From: Roseicella sp. DB1501
Lineage (GTDB): Bacteria; Pseudomonadota; Alphaproteobacteria; Acetobacterales; Acetobacteraceae
NCBI RefSeq assembly: GCF_013112485.1
Contig: NZ_JABFHG010000001.1
Location: 62,001-126,000 of the forward strand
DNA: 64,000 bases
Direction: 5' to 3'
Part shown: positions 25,384 to 34,031 of the stretch, one piece after another
Numbering within the stretch: the first letter of the stretch is position 1
Layout of the letters: each line of letters begins with the position of its first letter
The notes under the pieces: generated by a model
What the model was told of the DNA's origin: nothing
Seen by the model: the letters and a program-made list of their open reading frames with translations, nothing else
The model's database searches: none
Translations under genes and position numbers: made by a program

Positions 25384-25447
25384 GCCGCGCGCCGCTCGCC
25401 CCTCCCCAACCCATCACCCGGCCCGCGGCCGGATCAGGAGACCCAGG

Positions 25448-26233
25448 ATGCGCGCCCTGCAGATCGCCGGCACCGGCATGATGGCCCAGCAGACCAATGT
25501 CGAGGTGATCTCCAACAACATCGCCAATATGAGCACCACCGGCTACAAGCGGCAGCGCGCCGAATTCGCCGACCTGCTCTACCAGAACGTCCGACGGGTC
25601 GGCTCGCAGAGCTCGGAGACCGGCAGCGTCCTGCCCTCCGGCGCGCAGCTCGGCCTCGGCGTCAAGACCTCGGCCATCTACCGCATCGGCGAGCAGGGCA
25701 GCCTGCAGCAGACCGAGAACCGCTTCGACCTCGCCATCCGCGGCAACGGCTTCTTTCAGGTGCAGCTTCCCTCGGGCGAGATCGCCTATACCCGCGACGG
25801 AACCTTCGGCCTCTCGGCCGAGGGCCAGGTGGTCACCGCCGAGGGCTTCCTGGTGCTGCCCGGCATCACGGTTCCGGCCGCCGCGGTGGATGTCACCATC
25901 AACGCCGCCGGCGAGGTGCTCGCCAAGCTCGACGGCCAGGTCAACCCGCAGAATGTCGGCCAGATCCAGACCGCGATCTTCGCCAACGAGGCCGGGCTGG
26001 AGGCGATGGGCGGCAACCTGCTGCTGGCGACGCCGGCCTCCGGCCAGGCCCAGCTCGCCGCGCCCGGGCAGCCGGGGCATGGCCAGATGCTGCAGGGCTT
26101 CGTCGAGAATTCCAACGTCAACGTGGTGCAGGAGATCACCAACCTGATCACCGCGCAGCGGGCCTATGAGATGAACAGCAAGGTCATCACGGCGAGCGAC
26201 GAGATGCTCTCCACCCTGTCGCGGATGCGGTGA
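25448..26233 (+). CDS. flgG: Flagellar distal rod protein FlgG
   Basis: 261 residues with the N-terminal rod motif VEVISNNIANMSTTGYKRQRAEF, the middle GNGFFQVQLPSGEIAYTRDG, and the C-terminal QEITNLITAQRAYEMNSKVI helix typical of FlgG. It forms the distal rod crossing the peptidoglycan. Length equals the family norm (about 260). Its stop overlaps a GTG that could start flgA. Confidence 0.96.
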   Translation: MRALQIAGTGMMAQQTNVEVISNNIANMSTTGYKRQRAEFADLLYQNVRRVGSQSSETGSVLPSGAQLGLGVKTSAIYRIGEQGSLQQTENRFDLAIRGNGFFQVQLPSGEIAYTRDGTFGLSAEGQVVTAEGFLVLPGITVPAAAVDVTINAAGEVLAKLDGQVNPQNVGQIQTAIFANEAGLEAMGGNLLLATPASGQAQLAAPGQPGHGQMLQGFVENSNVNVVQEITNLITAQRAYEMNSKVITASDEMLSTLSRMR

Positions 26234-26241
26234 GGCCGGCC

Positions 26242-27186
26242 ATGCGCGCCCTTGCCCTTCCCATGCTCCTCCTTGCCCTGCCGGCCCTGGCGCAGGACCT
26301 CGCCGGGCCGCGGCCGCTGGTGGTCGTCGACCAGCCCATGCTCCGCCTCGGCGACGTCTTCGAGGGGGCCGGCGCCCGCGCCGCGCAGCCAGTTGGCGCC
26401 GCGCCGGCGCCCGGCCGGCAGATGGTCATCGAGGCCGCGCAGCTCCTCGTCCTCGCCCGCGCCAACGGCCTCGCCTGGCGGCCGCTCTCGGCGCAGGACC
26501 GGGTGGTGGTGGAGCGGCCGGGCAAGGCGGTGCCGCGGGAGGCGGTGGCGGCGGCGCTGCGAAGCGAGCTGCTGCGCTTCGGCCTCGATCCCGAGGCGGA
26601 GCTGGAGCTCGGCCCCCTGGCGCTGCCCATGATCCCGCCCGAGGCGGAGCCGCGCCTCGCGGTAGAGGCGGCGAGCCTCGATGCGCCGAGCGGCCGCTTC
26701 TCCGGCCTGCTGAGCATCGGCGCCGAGGGCATGCCGATGCAGCGCCTGCGCATCGGCGGCCGCGCCGTGCCGACCCTGCCGGTGGTGGTGGCGGCGCGGC
26801 GCCTCTTCCTCGGCGAGGTCGTCGCGCCCGAGGATGTCAGGCTGGTGCGGATGCGGGCCGAGCGGGTCCGCCCCGGCGCCGCTGACCGGCTCGAGCAGGT
26901 GGTCGGCCAGCAGCTGCACCGGCCGGTCGGGGCGGAGATGGCCTTGCAGCGCTCCGACCTCGCCCCGCCGGCGCTGGTCGAGCGCAATGCCCTGGTGACC
27001 ATGCTGGTGGAGGCGCCGGGCCTCTCGCTGACTGCGCAGGGCCGGGCGCTCGGCGCGGCGGCGCGCGGCGCCCTGGTGCCGGTGATGAACCTCGCCAGCC
27101 GGACCGTGGTGGAGGCGCAGGTGACCGGGCCCGGCCGGGTCCGCGTCGCCATGGGCGCGGCGCCGCTGCGGCGGGAGGCGGAGTGA
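26242..27186 (+). CDS. flgA: Flagellar P-ring assembly protein FlgA
   Basis: A 314-residue periplasmic chaperone for P-ring (FlgI) polymerisation. The signal peptide is MRALALPMLLLALPALAQ. A beta-rich N-terminal half is followed by a C-terminal SAF/FlgA domain (RRLFLGEVVAPEDVRLVRM, PVGAEMALQRSDLAPPALVERNA). ATG 26242 with TGAGG upstream is preferred over GTG 26230, which overlaps the flgG stop. Its client gene flgI is not in the window. The stop overlaps the flgH start. Confidence 0.88.
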   Translation: MRALALPMLLLALPALAQDLAGPRPLVVVDQPMLRLGDVFEGAGARAAQPVGAAPAPGRQMVIEAAQLLVLARANGLAWRPLSAQDRVVVERPGKAVPREAVAAALRSELLRFGLDPEAELELGPLALPMIPPEAEPRLAVEAASLDAPSGRFSGLLSIGAEGMPMQRLRIGGRAVPTLPVVVAARRLFLGEVVAPEDVRLVRMRAERVRPGAADRLEQVVGQQLHRPVGAEMALQRSDLAPPALVERNALVTMLVEAPGLSLTAQGRALGAAARGALVPVMNLASRTVVEAQVTGPGRVRVAMGAAPLRREAE

Positions 27187-27911
27187 TGCGGGCTGCCCTC
27201 CCGCTCGCCCTGCTGGTCCTGCTCGCCGGTTGCGGCCAGTTCGAGCGCCTGTCGCGCGTCGGCCGCGCGCCCGAGATGAGCGCGGTGCAGGACCCGACCA
27301 GCGACCCCGCCTGGCGGCCGGTGGCGATGCCGATGCCGGCGCCGCAGGACCCGCCGGCCGCGGCCAACAGCCTCTGGCGCCCGGGCAGCCGCACCTTCCT
27401 GCGCGACCAGCGGGCGGCGCAGGTCGGCGACCTCATCACCATCCTGGTCAGCATCGACGACCAGGCGCAGCTGCAGAACCGCACCCAGCGGGCGCGCACC
27501 GGCAACGACGCCATGGGCATGCCGCAGCTCTTCGGCATGCAGACCCGCTGGCTGCCGAAGGCGGCGAGCCCGGATACGCTGATCAGCGCCTCCGGCAGCC
27601 AGACCACCGATGGCAACGGCACGGTGAAGCGGAACGAGAGCGTGACGCTGCGCCTCGCCGCGACGGTCACCCAGGTGCTGCCGAACGGCAACCTCGTGGT
27701 CGGCGGCCGGCAGGAAGTGCGGGTCAGCAGCGAGCTGCGCGAGCTCTCGGTGCGGGGGGTGATCCGGCCGCAGGACATCGCCAGCGACAACACGATCCGG
27801 CACGACCGCCTGGCCGAGGCCCGCATCGCCTATGGCGGCCGCGGCACGCTCTCCGACCTGCAGCAGCCGCGGCTCGGCTCGCAGCTCCTCGACATCCTGC
27901 TGCCGTTCTAG
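27186..27911 (+). CDS. flgH: Flagellar L-ring lipoprotein FlgH
   Basis: A 241-residue outer-membrane lipoprotein. The lipobox is LAGC, with the lipidated Cys at about 16 after a Leu/Ala signal. Later come DQRAAQVGDLITILVSIDD and the C-terminal GVIRPQDIASDNTI and RLGSQLLDILLPF stretches. It builds the bushing around the rod in the outer membrane. ATG 27186 overlaps the flgA stop (TGATG). It is the last gene of the flgFGAH operon; repeat B2 begins right after the stop. Confidence 0.95.
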   Translation: MRAALPLALLVLLAGCGQFERLSRVGRAPEMSAVQDPTSDPAWRPVAMPMPAPQDPPAAANSLWRPGSRTFLRDQRAAQVGDLITILVSIDDQAQLQNRTQRARTGNDAMGMPQLFGMQTRWLPKAASPDTLISASGSQTTDGNGTVKRNESVTLRLAATVTQVLPNGNLVVGGRQEVRVSSELRELSVRGVIRPQDIASDNTIRHDRLAEARIAYGGRGTLSDLQQPRLGSQLLDILLPF

Positions 27912-27914
27912 CGT

Positions 27915-28008
27915 TCCCCACGACGTCGCTTCGCGCCGCCGCGGGGGCCCCGTGATTCGCTTCGGGCCGGAAGCGCGTCACAGCCTGCCGCGGCAAAGCC
28001 GCGGCAGG
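27915..28008. repeat. Interspersed repeat, family B, copy B2
   Basis: It contains the family B hairpin CCTGCCGCGGC (27984-27994) with GCCGCGGCAGG (27998-28008) around AAA, preceded by a GGGGGCCCC stretch. It fills the space between the convergent flgH and flavin monooxygenase genes and probably terminates both. Confidence 0.75.
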
Positions 28009-28037
28009 GCAACGGGAGGCGAGAGGGGCGGCGAGGG

Positions 28038-29804
28038 TTATTCCACCAGCCCGACCTCGCGCGCCTTGATCTGCAGCGCCAGGAATTTCGAGAAGATGCG
28101 GCACTGCGCCAGGCTGCCGGCGGTGAACCAGAGGCCGGGCTGCGGCGTCGGCCGCCACATGTTGCGCAGCTCGCCCCCCTCGTCGAAGCCCCAGACCGGC
28201 CCGATGCGGTCGGCGATCGCATCGCCCAGCGCCCGGCGCGCCACCTCCTGCTGGTTGCGATAGCCGGTCGCCATGACGAGGAGCGAGGCCGGCACCACGC
28301 GGCCGTCCTTCAGCCGCAGCCCCTCGGCCACGAAGCGATCGACCTCGTCCCACTGCACCAGCCCGATCTTGCCGTCGGCGATCAGGTCGGAGCAGCCGAC
28401 ATTGAAGTAGTAGCCGCCGCCCCGCTGCAGGTAGAGCAGCTGGAAGCCGCAGCCCTCGATCCCGTCGCTCAGCCGGAAGCCGCGCGCCTCCAGCCGCTGC
28501 AGCAAGGGCCGGTCGATCTCCTTCGAGGTCGCGGTCATCATCTGGTAGGCGCGCTTCAGCTCGGGATAGGGCAGCGCCGTGGCCAGCAGGTCGCAATCCC
28601 CGGTCGGCAGCCCCTCGGCATAGGTCGAGTAGACCCGCTGCGCCTCCTGCACCGAGACGATATGCGTCGGGCTGCGCTGGATCATGCTCACCCGGGCGCC
28701 GCTGGCGTGCAGGTCCTGCGCCACGTCATGGCCGCTGTTGCCGGTGCCGAGCACGATGGCCGGCTGCCCCTTCCAGGCGGCGCCGTCGGTATAGGCGCCG
28801 GAATGCATCACCGTGCCGCGGAAATCGCCGAGGCCCGGCAGGTCCGGCATGATGGGGATGCCGCTGACGCCGGTGGCAAAGACCAGGTGCCGCGGCCGCA
28901 TGATGCGCTCCCCGCCATCGACGCGGCGCAGCACCACCTCCCACTGCCGCGCCGCCGCGTCCCAGCGGCCGGAGGCCAGTTCGGTCGAGGTCCAGACATT
29001 CAGCTCCAGCGCCTCGACATAGGCCTCTAACCAGTTCGCCAGCATGTCCTTCGGGATGAAGACCGGCCAGGTCGGCGGGAAGGGCATGTAGGGCATGTGG
29101 TTGACATGCACCTCGTTGTGCAGCGTCAGCGAGTGGTAGCGGCGGCGCCAATTGTCGCCGACCCGCGCCTCGCGGTCGATCACCAGCGTGTCGACCCCGA
29201 GCGCCCCGAGCCGGGCGGCGATGCCGAGCCCGGCCTGACCGGCGCCGATGACGATCACCGCCGGGTCGCGATCGGCATAGGCGCGGGCCTCCGCGCGCTT
29301 GTCCGCCCAATTGGGGCCGCCGAAGTCGCGCGAGTAATCCTTCTCCGCCGCCTGCTGCCGCTGGCTGAGATCCGCATGGCCCCGCAACCCCTGCAGCGTC
29401 GTCGCCAGGATCCAGGCGCGCAGTCCGCCGGGCCCGCCCTCGTCCGGCACCAGCCGGGCGACGCCCTCGGCGGTGCCGGCGGCGGTCTCGAAGGCGAGGA
29501 AGCACTCGACCACCTCGCGGCCGACCCGGCTGACCTGGCGCGGCGCGGTGCGGCCCGGCGCCAGGCGCAGCCCGGCCGGGCGGGCGGCGGGCAGGGTCCG
29601 GCGCAGCCGGGCCTCGATATCCGGCGCGCCGCTCACCGTGGCGATGGTCCAGTCGAAGGCCAGGATGTCGCGCCAATGCCCCTCCGGCAGGAAGAGCCGC
29701 GCCGCCGCGGCGGCGTCCCCCTGCTCCAGGACCTCGCCGAGGGCGGCGATCCAGCTGCTGGCCGCAGCCTCGGGCGGCAGCGCCTCGCGGGTCATGACAT
29801 TCAT
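28038..29804 (-). CDS. Flavin-containing monooxygenase with N-terminal NTF2-like domain
   Basis: 588 residues. The first ~150 (GEVLEQGDAAAAARLFLPEGHWRD and on) look like a SnoaL/NTF2 alpha+beta barrel. Then comes a class B flavoprotein: FAD Rossmann motif VIGAGQAGLGIAARLG, a NADPH motif LGTGNSGHDVAQDL, and VMATGYRNQ near the end. Such enzymes oxidise N- or S-groups or ketones using NADPH and oxygen. The start MNVMTREAL at 29804 follows a GGAG site; longer in-frame starts lack one. It is divergent from a Bug receptor gene across 181 bp. The substrate is unknown. Confidence 0.85.
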   Translation of the reverse strand: MNVMTREALPPEAAASSWIAALGEVLEQGDAAAAARLFLPEGHWRDILAFDWTIATVSGAPDIEARLRRTLPAARPAGLRLAPGRTAPRQVSRVGREVVECFLAFETAAGTAEGVARLVPDEGGPGGLRAWILATTLQGLRGHADLSQRQQAAEKDYSRDFGGPNWADKRAEARAYADRDPAVIVIGAGQAGLGIAARLGALGVDTLVIDREARVGDNWRRRYHSLTLHNEVHVNHMPYMPFPPTWPVFIPKDMLANWLEAYVEALELNVWTSTELASGRWDAAARQWEVVLRRVDGGERIMRPRHLVFATGVSGIPIMPDLPGLGDFRGTVMHSGAYTDGAAWKGQPAIVLGTGNSGHDVAQDLHASGARVSMIQRSPTHIVSVQEAQRVYSTYAEGLPTGDCDLLATALPYPELKRAYQMMTATSKEIDRPLLQRLEARGFRLSDGIEGCGFQLLYLQRGGGYYFNVGCSDLIADGKIGLVQWDEVDRFVAEGLRLKDGRVVPASLLVMATGYRNQQEVARRALGDAIADRIGPVWGFDEGGELRNMWRPTPQPGLWFTAGSLAQCRIFSKFLALQIKAREVGLVE

Positions 29805-29985
29805 GGCGTTCGCTCCCGCGGCGGGCCGGCCCGCCGCATCACTGGCATGGATGGGGGCGAGACTGGCCATGGCGCCCAATGAGGACAAGGGGTGAGGACA
29901 AGGAGTGCCACCCTTGCGACGCGGGCGGACCGATTCCACACTCGCCGCAACGGGCCGGCACGCCTCCGGCACAGGGGAGAGCGGA

Positions 29986-30972
29986 ATGTCCAAGATCGCG
30001 CGGCCGGGACGCCGCCTGCTGCTCGCCACCGGCGCCATGGGCCTCGCCATGCCCGGCCTGCTGCGCGCCCAGGGCCGCTATCCGGACCATACGGTCCGGG
30101 TGGTCAATGCCTACAGCCCGGGCGGCACCGCCGACGTGGTCTGCCGCATCCTGTTCACCGCGCTCAGCGAACGCCTCGGGCAGAGCTTCGCCGTGGAGAA
30201 CCGGCCCGGCGCGGCCGGGACGCTGGCCGCGCAGGCCGTCGCCCGCGCCACGCCGGATGCCTACACGCTGCTCTACGACGCGACGGCGCATTCGGTGAAC
30301 CCGTCGCTCTTCGGCAGCCGGCTGTCCTACGACACGCGGAAGGACCTGCTGCCGGTCTTCCTGGCGATGCTGACGCCGAACACGCTGATGCGCGCCAACA
30401 GCCTCGAGGCAAGGACAATCCCCGACCTCATCGCCCTGGCGAAGCGCAGGCCGGGGCAGCTCGACTGCGCCTCGACCGGCATCGGCACGGTGCAGCACGT
30501 CTCGCTCGAGCTCTTCAACATGCGCGCCGGGGTCAAGATCAACCACATCGTCTACAAGGAGATCGCGGCCTCGCGGAACGACCTCGCCGCCGGCCGCATC
30601 CCGCTGCAGTTCAGCAACGTGCCCTCGACGCTCGCCGTCACCCAGTCCAACCAGGCGGTCTGCATGGCGCATTGCGGCCCGGAGCCGATCGGGGTGCTGC
30701 CCGGCGTGCCGGCCATGACGGAATTCCTGCCCGGCTTCGAGACCTGGGAGTGGAACGGCGTCTTCGCCCCCGCCGGCACGCCCTTGCCGCTCATGCGGCA
30801 GCTCAACGCCGCCCTGAACGCGGTGATCCGCGAGCCCGCGGTCGTCGCCCGCCTCACCGAGCTCGGCGCCCTCACCCGGGCCAACAGCATCGAGGACTTC
30901 GCGGCGTTCCGCGAGCAGCAAATCGCCTTCTTCGCCGACATGGTGAAGAAGGCCGATATCCATATCGACTGA
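29986..30972 (+). CDS. Tripartite tricarboxylate transporter (Bug) receptor protein
   Basis: A 328-residue periplasmic solute-binding protein with a twin-Arg-like start (ARPGRRLLLATGAMGLAMPG) and the Bug fold: GGTADVVCR, VENRPGAAGTLAA, LLYDATAHSVNP, STGIGTVQHVSLELF. The first binding loop reads RVVNAYSPGGTAD instead of the common VPF.PGG form, shared with the paralogue at 45989, so the two may bind related ligands. No TctA/TctB membrane genes are near; it is an orphan receptor. An HD-domain gene follows after 25 bp. Confidence 0.9.
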   Translation: MSKIARPGRRLLLATGAMGLAMPGLLRAQGRYPDHTVRVVNAYSPGGTADVVCRILFTALSERLGQSFAVENRPGAAGTLAAQAVARATPDAYTLLYDATAHSVNPSLFGSRLSYDTRKDLLPVFLAMLTPNTLMRANSLEARTIPDLIALAKRRPGQLDCASTGIGTVQHVSLELFNMRAGVKINHIVYKEIAASRNDLAAGRIPLQFSNVPSTLAVTQSNQAVCMAHCGPEPIGVLPGVPAMTEFLPGFETWEWNGVFAPAGTPLPLMRQLNAALNAVIREPAVVARLTELGALTRANSIEDFAAFREQQIAFFADMVKKADIHID

Positions 30973-30997
30973 GCCAGTACCGGGGACGGAGGCTGCC

Positions 30998-31585
30998 ATG
31001 ACCCAGCCCTACAGCATCGACCGCGGCAGCAACTGGCGCCGTCAGGTCGTCCGCGACTGGCTCGTCGGCCTCGATCCGCTGCCCGAGGCGCTGCAGGAGC
31101 GGATCGTCACCGCCTGGGTCAGTTCCTGGGCTTCCTCGACCCACGAGCGGCTGGAGGACATGCCCTTCTCGCCCGGCAGCGGCTTCTATCCGCTCATGCG
31201 GCACGTGAACGAGGTGACGCGCGCCGGCATCGATCTCGGCCGCCGCGCCGCGGCCGATTGGGGCGGCGAGCTGCCGCAGGAGCTGCTGCTGCCGATCCTG
31301 ATCCTGCACGACCTCGACAAGCCCCTGCTCTACCGGCGGGAGGGCGGCGGCGCCGTGCATACCGACCTCTACCACGAGCTGCCGCATGGCGTGATCGGCG
31401 CCATGATGCTGAAGGAGCTCGACTTCCCGCATGTCGTGGTCAGCACCGTCGCCACCCATGCCACCAACGCGCCCTTCCATGGCCGGAACCCGGAGGCGCA
31501 TGTGCTGCACTATGCCGACCTCTTCGCCGCCGACCATGCCTTCCGCAGCATGGGAGAGACGCCGCTCTACCTGCGCCGGCACTGA
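30998..31585 (+). CDS. HD-domain protein, putative phosphohydrolase
   Basis: A 195-residue soluble protein with an HD-type metal site: HVNEVTR (His about 69), the HD pair in ILILHDLDKPLLY (about 103-104), HELPHG (about 128-132), then HATNAPFH and a DLFAADHAF Asp. Architecture resembles HD hydrolases acting on nucleotides or small phosphorylated metabolites, but the spacing fits no named subgroup I know. It follows a Bug receptor by 25 bp and precedes a YedK-type gene by about 80 bp; no shared pathway is obvious. Confidence 0.7.
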   Translation: MTQPYSIDRGSNWRRQVVRDWLVGLDPLPEALQERIVTAWVSSWASSTHERLEDMPFSPGSGFYPLMRHVNEVTRAGIDLGRRAAADWGGELPQELLLPILILHDLDKPLLYRREGGGAVHTDLYHELPHGVIGAMMLKELDFPHVVVSTVATHATNAPFHGRNPEAHVLHYADLFAADHAFRSMGETPLYLRRH

Positions 31586-31666
31586 GCGCGCCGGTACTGA
31601 GCGCGGGGGCATTGACCGCGGGTGGCCGGAATCGACATCCGGCCCCCGCCGCCCCATCTCCTTCCC

Positions 31667-32392
31667 ATGTGCGGACGCTATTTCCAGCAGCGCGGCCCGG
31701 CCGAGCTCGCCCGGTATTTCGAGACGGTCAACGCGTTGCCGAACCTGGCGGCGAGCTGGAACCGCGCGCCCACCCAGGACGCGCTGGTGGTGCGCCGGCA
31801 TCCCGAGACCGGGCAGCGGCATCTCGACCCATTGCGCTGGGGGCTGGTGCCGCGCTGGGCCAAGGATGCCTCGGGCGCGGCGAAGATGATCAACGCCCGG
31901 TCCGAGAGCATCGCCGAGAAGCCGGCCTTCCGCGAGGCCTTCCGCAAGCGGCGCTGCCTCGTCACCGCCGACGGCTTCTACGAATGGCAGGTCGCCGGCA
32001 AGACCAAGCAGCCCTATGCGGTGGCGCTGGCCGATGGCGCACCGATGGCCCTTGCCGGCCTCTGGGAAGGCTGGCGCTCGCCGGAGGGCGAGATCCTGCG
32101 GACCTGCACCATCGTCACCACCGAGGCGAACGAGAAGCTAGCCCCCCTGCATCACCGCATGCCGGTGATCCTGCCGCGCGCCACCTGGCCCGCCTGGCTG
32201 GGCGAGGCGCCGGCCGAGCCGGAGGAGCTGCTCGCCCTGCTCCGCCCCTGCCCGCCGGACATGGTCGCCGCTTGGCCGGTGAGCCCGCGGGTCAACAAGG
32301 TCGCCGAGAACGATGCCGGGCTGCTGGTGCGCGACCCGCTGGCCATGCCGCCGCCAGGGCTGGACGACCCGCCGCCGGGCTTCGGCGATTGA
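31667..32392 (+). CDS. SOS response-associated peptidase, YedK/HMCES family
   Basis: A 241-residue SRAP-domain protein that crosslinks to abasic sites in single-stranded DNA through its N-terminal Cys. It starts MCGRYF, so C2 becomes residue 1 after Met removal. Conserved NARSE, GFYEW, LAGLWEGW and HHRMPVIL motifs are present. The ATG at 31667 is fixed by the Cys requirement; upstream in-frame starts would bury it. It converges on the M20 hydrolase gene with repeat C2 between. Confidence 0.94.
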   Translation: MCGRYFQQRGPAELARYFETVNALPNLAASWNRAPTQDALVVRRHPETGQRHLDPLRWGLVPRWAKDASGAAKMINARSESIAEKPAFREAFRKRRCLVTADGFYEWQVAGKTKQPYAVALADGAPMALAGLWEGWRSPEGEILRTCTIVTTEANEKLAPLHHRMPVILPRATWPAWLGEAPAEPEELLALLRPCPPDMVAAWPVSPRVNKVAENDAGLLVRDPLAMPPPGLDDPPPGFGD

Positions 32393-32460
32393 CCTGGCGG
32401 GGGCGCCCGACACCATCGGCGGACCGGCCGCCTGGCCGGTCCGAGACCCGCGGCCTATGC

Positions 32461-32518
32461 CGCGAAGCCAAGCAAACCGGAGCTTTGCGCCCGGCGTTCG
32501 AGGGCCAATGCCATTATG
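32461..32518. repeat. Interspersed repeat, family C, copy C2
   Basis: Same core and edge as C1 at 16321. Read on the minus strand, the edge GGCATAATGGCATTGG contains the TAA stop of the M20 hydrolase (32514-32516). It lies between the convergent YedK-type and M20 genes. The preceding 32393-32460 holds GC-rich inverted repeats and no gene. Confidence 0.75.
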
Positions 32519-33938
32519 CCGCCTTCGACATGTCGAAGGGCGGCTGCACATCGGGCGAGAGCACCGGCTCATAGGGATTGCCCGCGGTGCGCTCGGCGAG
32601 GTCGGCCCTGGCGGCGGCGACCAGCGCCGGGTCGCGCAGGCAGTCCACCGCCGTCCCCGCCATCACCTTCGCCACATGCACCATGCCCTTATGCGCCGCC
32701 GGCAGCATGCCCTGGGCGGTGAGCTGCCAGGAATGGCCGGGCGTGCCGATGGCATAGGTTGCGCCCCGCGCCTGCACGGTCGGCACCACCCAGGAGACGT
32801 CGCCGACATCGGTCGAGCCCATCATCGGCGCCCCCCGCACCTCGAGCGGCACCACCACGTCGCAGAGCGGCACGCCCTGGCGCATCGGCAGGCCGATCCG
32901 CCGCCAGGAGGCCTGGATGTCCTCCTCGGTGAGCGTCGCCTGGAACTCCGCCGCCTTGGCTCGGTCGGCCGCATCGAAGGGAGGCGGGCCGAGCCGGTCG
33001 AGATTGGCCTGCATGGCGCGCTCGAGCGGCAGGTTGCCGAGCAGGTTGGAGACGCCGGAGACCACCTTCGCCTCGACCCGCGTCTCGGTCATCAACGCCG
33101 CGCCCTCGGCGATCTTGCGCACCCGCGCGATCAGCCGCCGCAACTCCACCAGGTCGCGGGCGCGGATCAGGTACCGCACCTTGGCCGTCGGCTGCACCAC
33201 GTTCGGCGCGACGCCGCCGGCATCGAGATAGGCGTAGTGCACGCGGGCATCGCTCGGCATGTGCTCGCGCATGTAGTTGACGCCGACATTCATCAGCTCG
33301 ACCGCATCCAGCGCGCTGCGGCCGAGATGCGGCGCCGCCGCGGCGTGGCTGGCGCGGCCGGCGAAGCTGAAATCGATGCGGGTATTGGCCAGCGAGACCG
33401 CCTCCTGCACCGCCGCGAAGGCCGCCGGATGCCAGGAGATGGCGATGTCGACATCGGCGAAGGCGCCGTCGCGGACCATGAAGCCCTTGGCGGCGCCGCC
33501 CTCCTCGGCCGGGCAGCCATAGTAGCGCACCCGCCCCGGCAGCCCCTCGGCCGCGAGCCAGTCCTTCACCGCGGTCGCGGCGAGAAGCGAGGCGGAGCCG
33601 AGCAGGTTGTGGCCGCAGCCATGCCCATAGCCCGGCCCGGGCAGCGGCCGCGGCTCGGCCAGGCCGGCCTCCTGCGACAGGCCCGGCAGCGCGTCGTACT
33701 CCCCGAGAATGGCGATCACCGGCCCGCCCTCCCCCGCCTCGCCCATCACGGCGGTCGGGATGCCGGCGAGCTGCTCGGTCACCCGGAAGCCCTGCTGGCG
33801 CAGCATGGCGGCATGCTCGGCGCAGGAGCGGGTCTCGGTATAGGCCAGCTCCGGCATGTGCCAGATGCGGTCGGAGAGTGCCTCGAAATCGGCGCGCCGG
33901 GCCTCGACCAGTTGCCAGATCGCCTCGGTGTTCTGCAT
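32514..33938 (-). CDS. M20-family amidohydrolase (AbgB-like)
   Basis: A 474-residue zinc aminoacylase/carboxypeptidase. Metal and catalytic motifs are GEYDALPG, GHGCGHNLLGSAS, CPAEEGGAAKGFMV (catalytic Glu pair) and ISWHP. The lid domain begins near TRIDFSFAGRASHAAAAPHLGRSALDAVELM. Close relatives cleave amide conjugates such as p-aminobenzoyl-glutamate or indole-acetyl-amino acids. The ATG follows a GGAAGG site. A Bug receptor gene lies 93 bp upstream on the same strand, suggesting uptake and hydrolysis of one amide or carboxylate substrate. Its TAA stop lies in repeat C2. Confidence 0.9.
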   Translation of the reverse strand: MQNTEAIWQLVEARRADFEALSDRIWHMPELAYTETRSCAEHAAMLRQQGFRVTEQLAGIPTAVMGEAGEGGPVIAILGEYDALPGLSQEAGLAEPRPLPGPGYGHGCGHNLLGSASLLAATAVKDWLAAEGLPGRVRYYGCPAEEGGAAKGFMVRDGAFADVDIAISWHPAAFAAVQEAVSLANTRIDFSFAGRASHAAAAPHLGRSALDAVELMNVGVNYMREHMPSDARVHYAYLDAGGVAPNVVQPTAKVRYLIRARDLVELRRLIARVRKIAEGAALMTETRVEAKVVSGVSNLLGNLPLERAMQANLDRLGPPPFDAADRAKAAEFQATLTEEDIQASWRRIGLPMRQGVPLCDVVVPLEVRGAPMMGSTDVGDVSWVVPTVQARGATYAIGTPGHSWQLTAQGMLPAAHKGMVHVAKVMAGTAVDCLRDPALVAAARADLAERTAGNPYEPVLSPDVQPPFDMSKAA

Positions 33939-34031
33939 GGCATTCCTTCCTCGCGCCGTCTCCAAGTCATCGGGGGCCGGCGCCATCCATCGCCCGGTCG
34001 CGCCATCTTGGGCGCCGCGACGAGGCACCGG

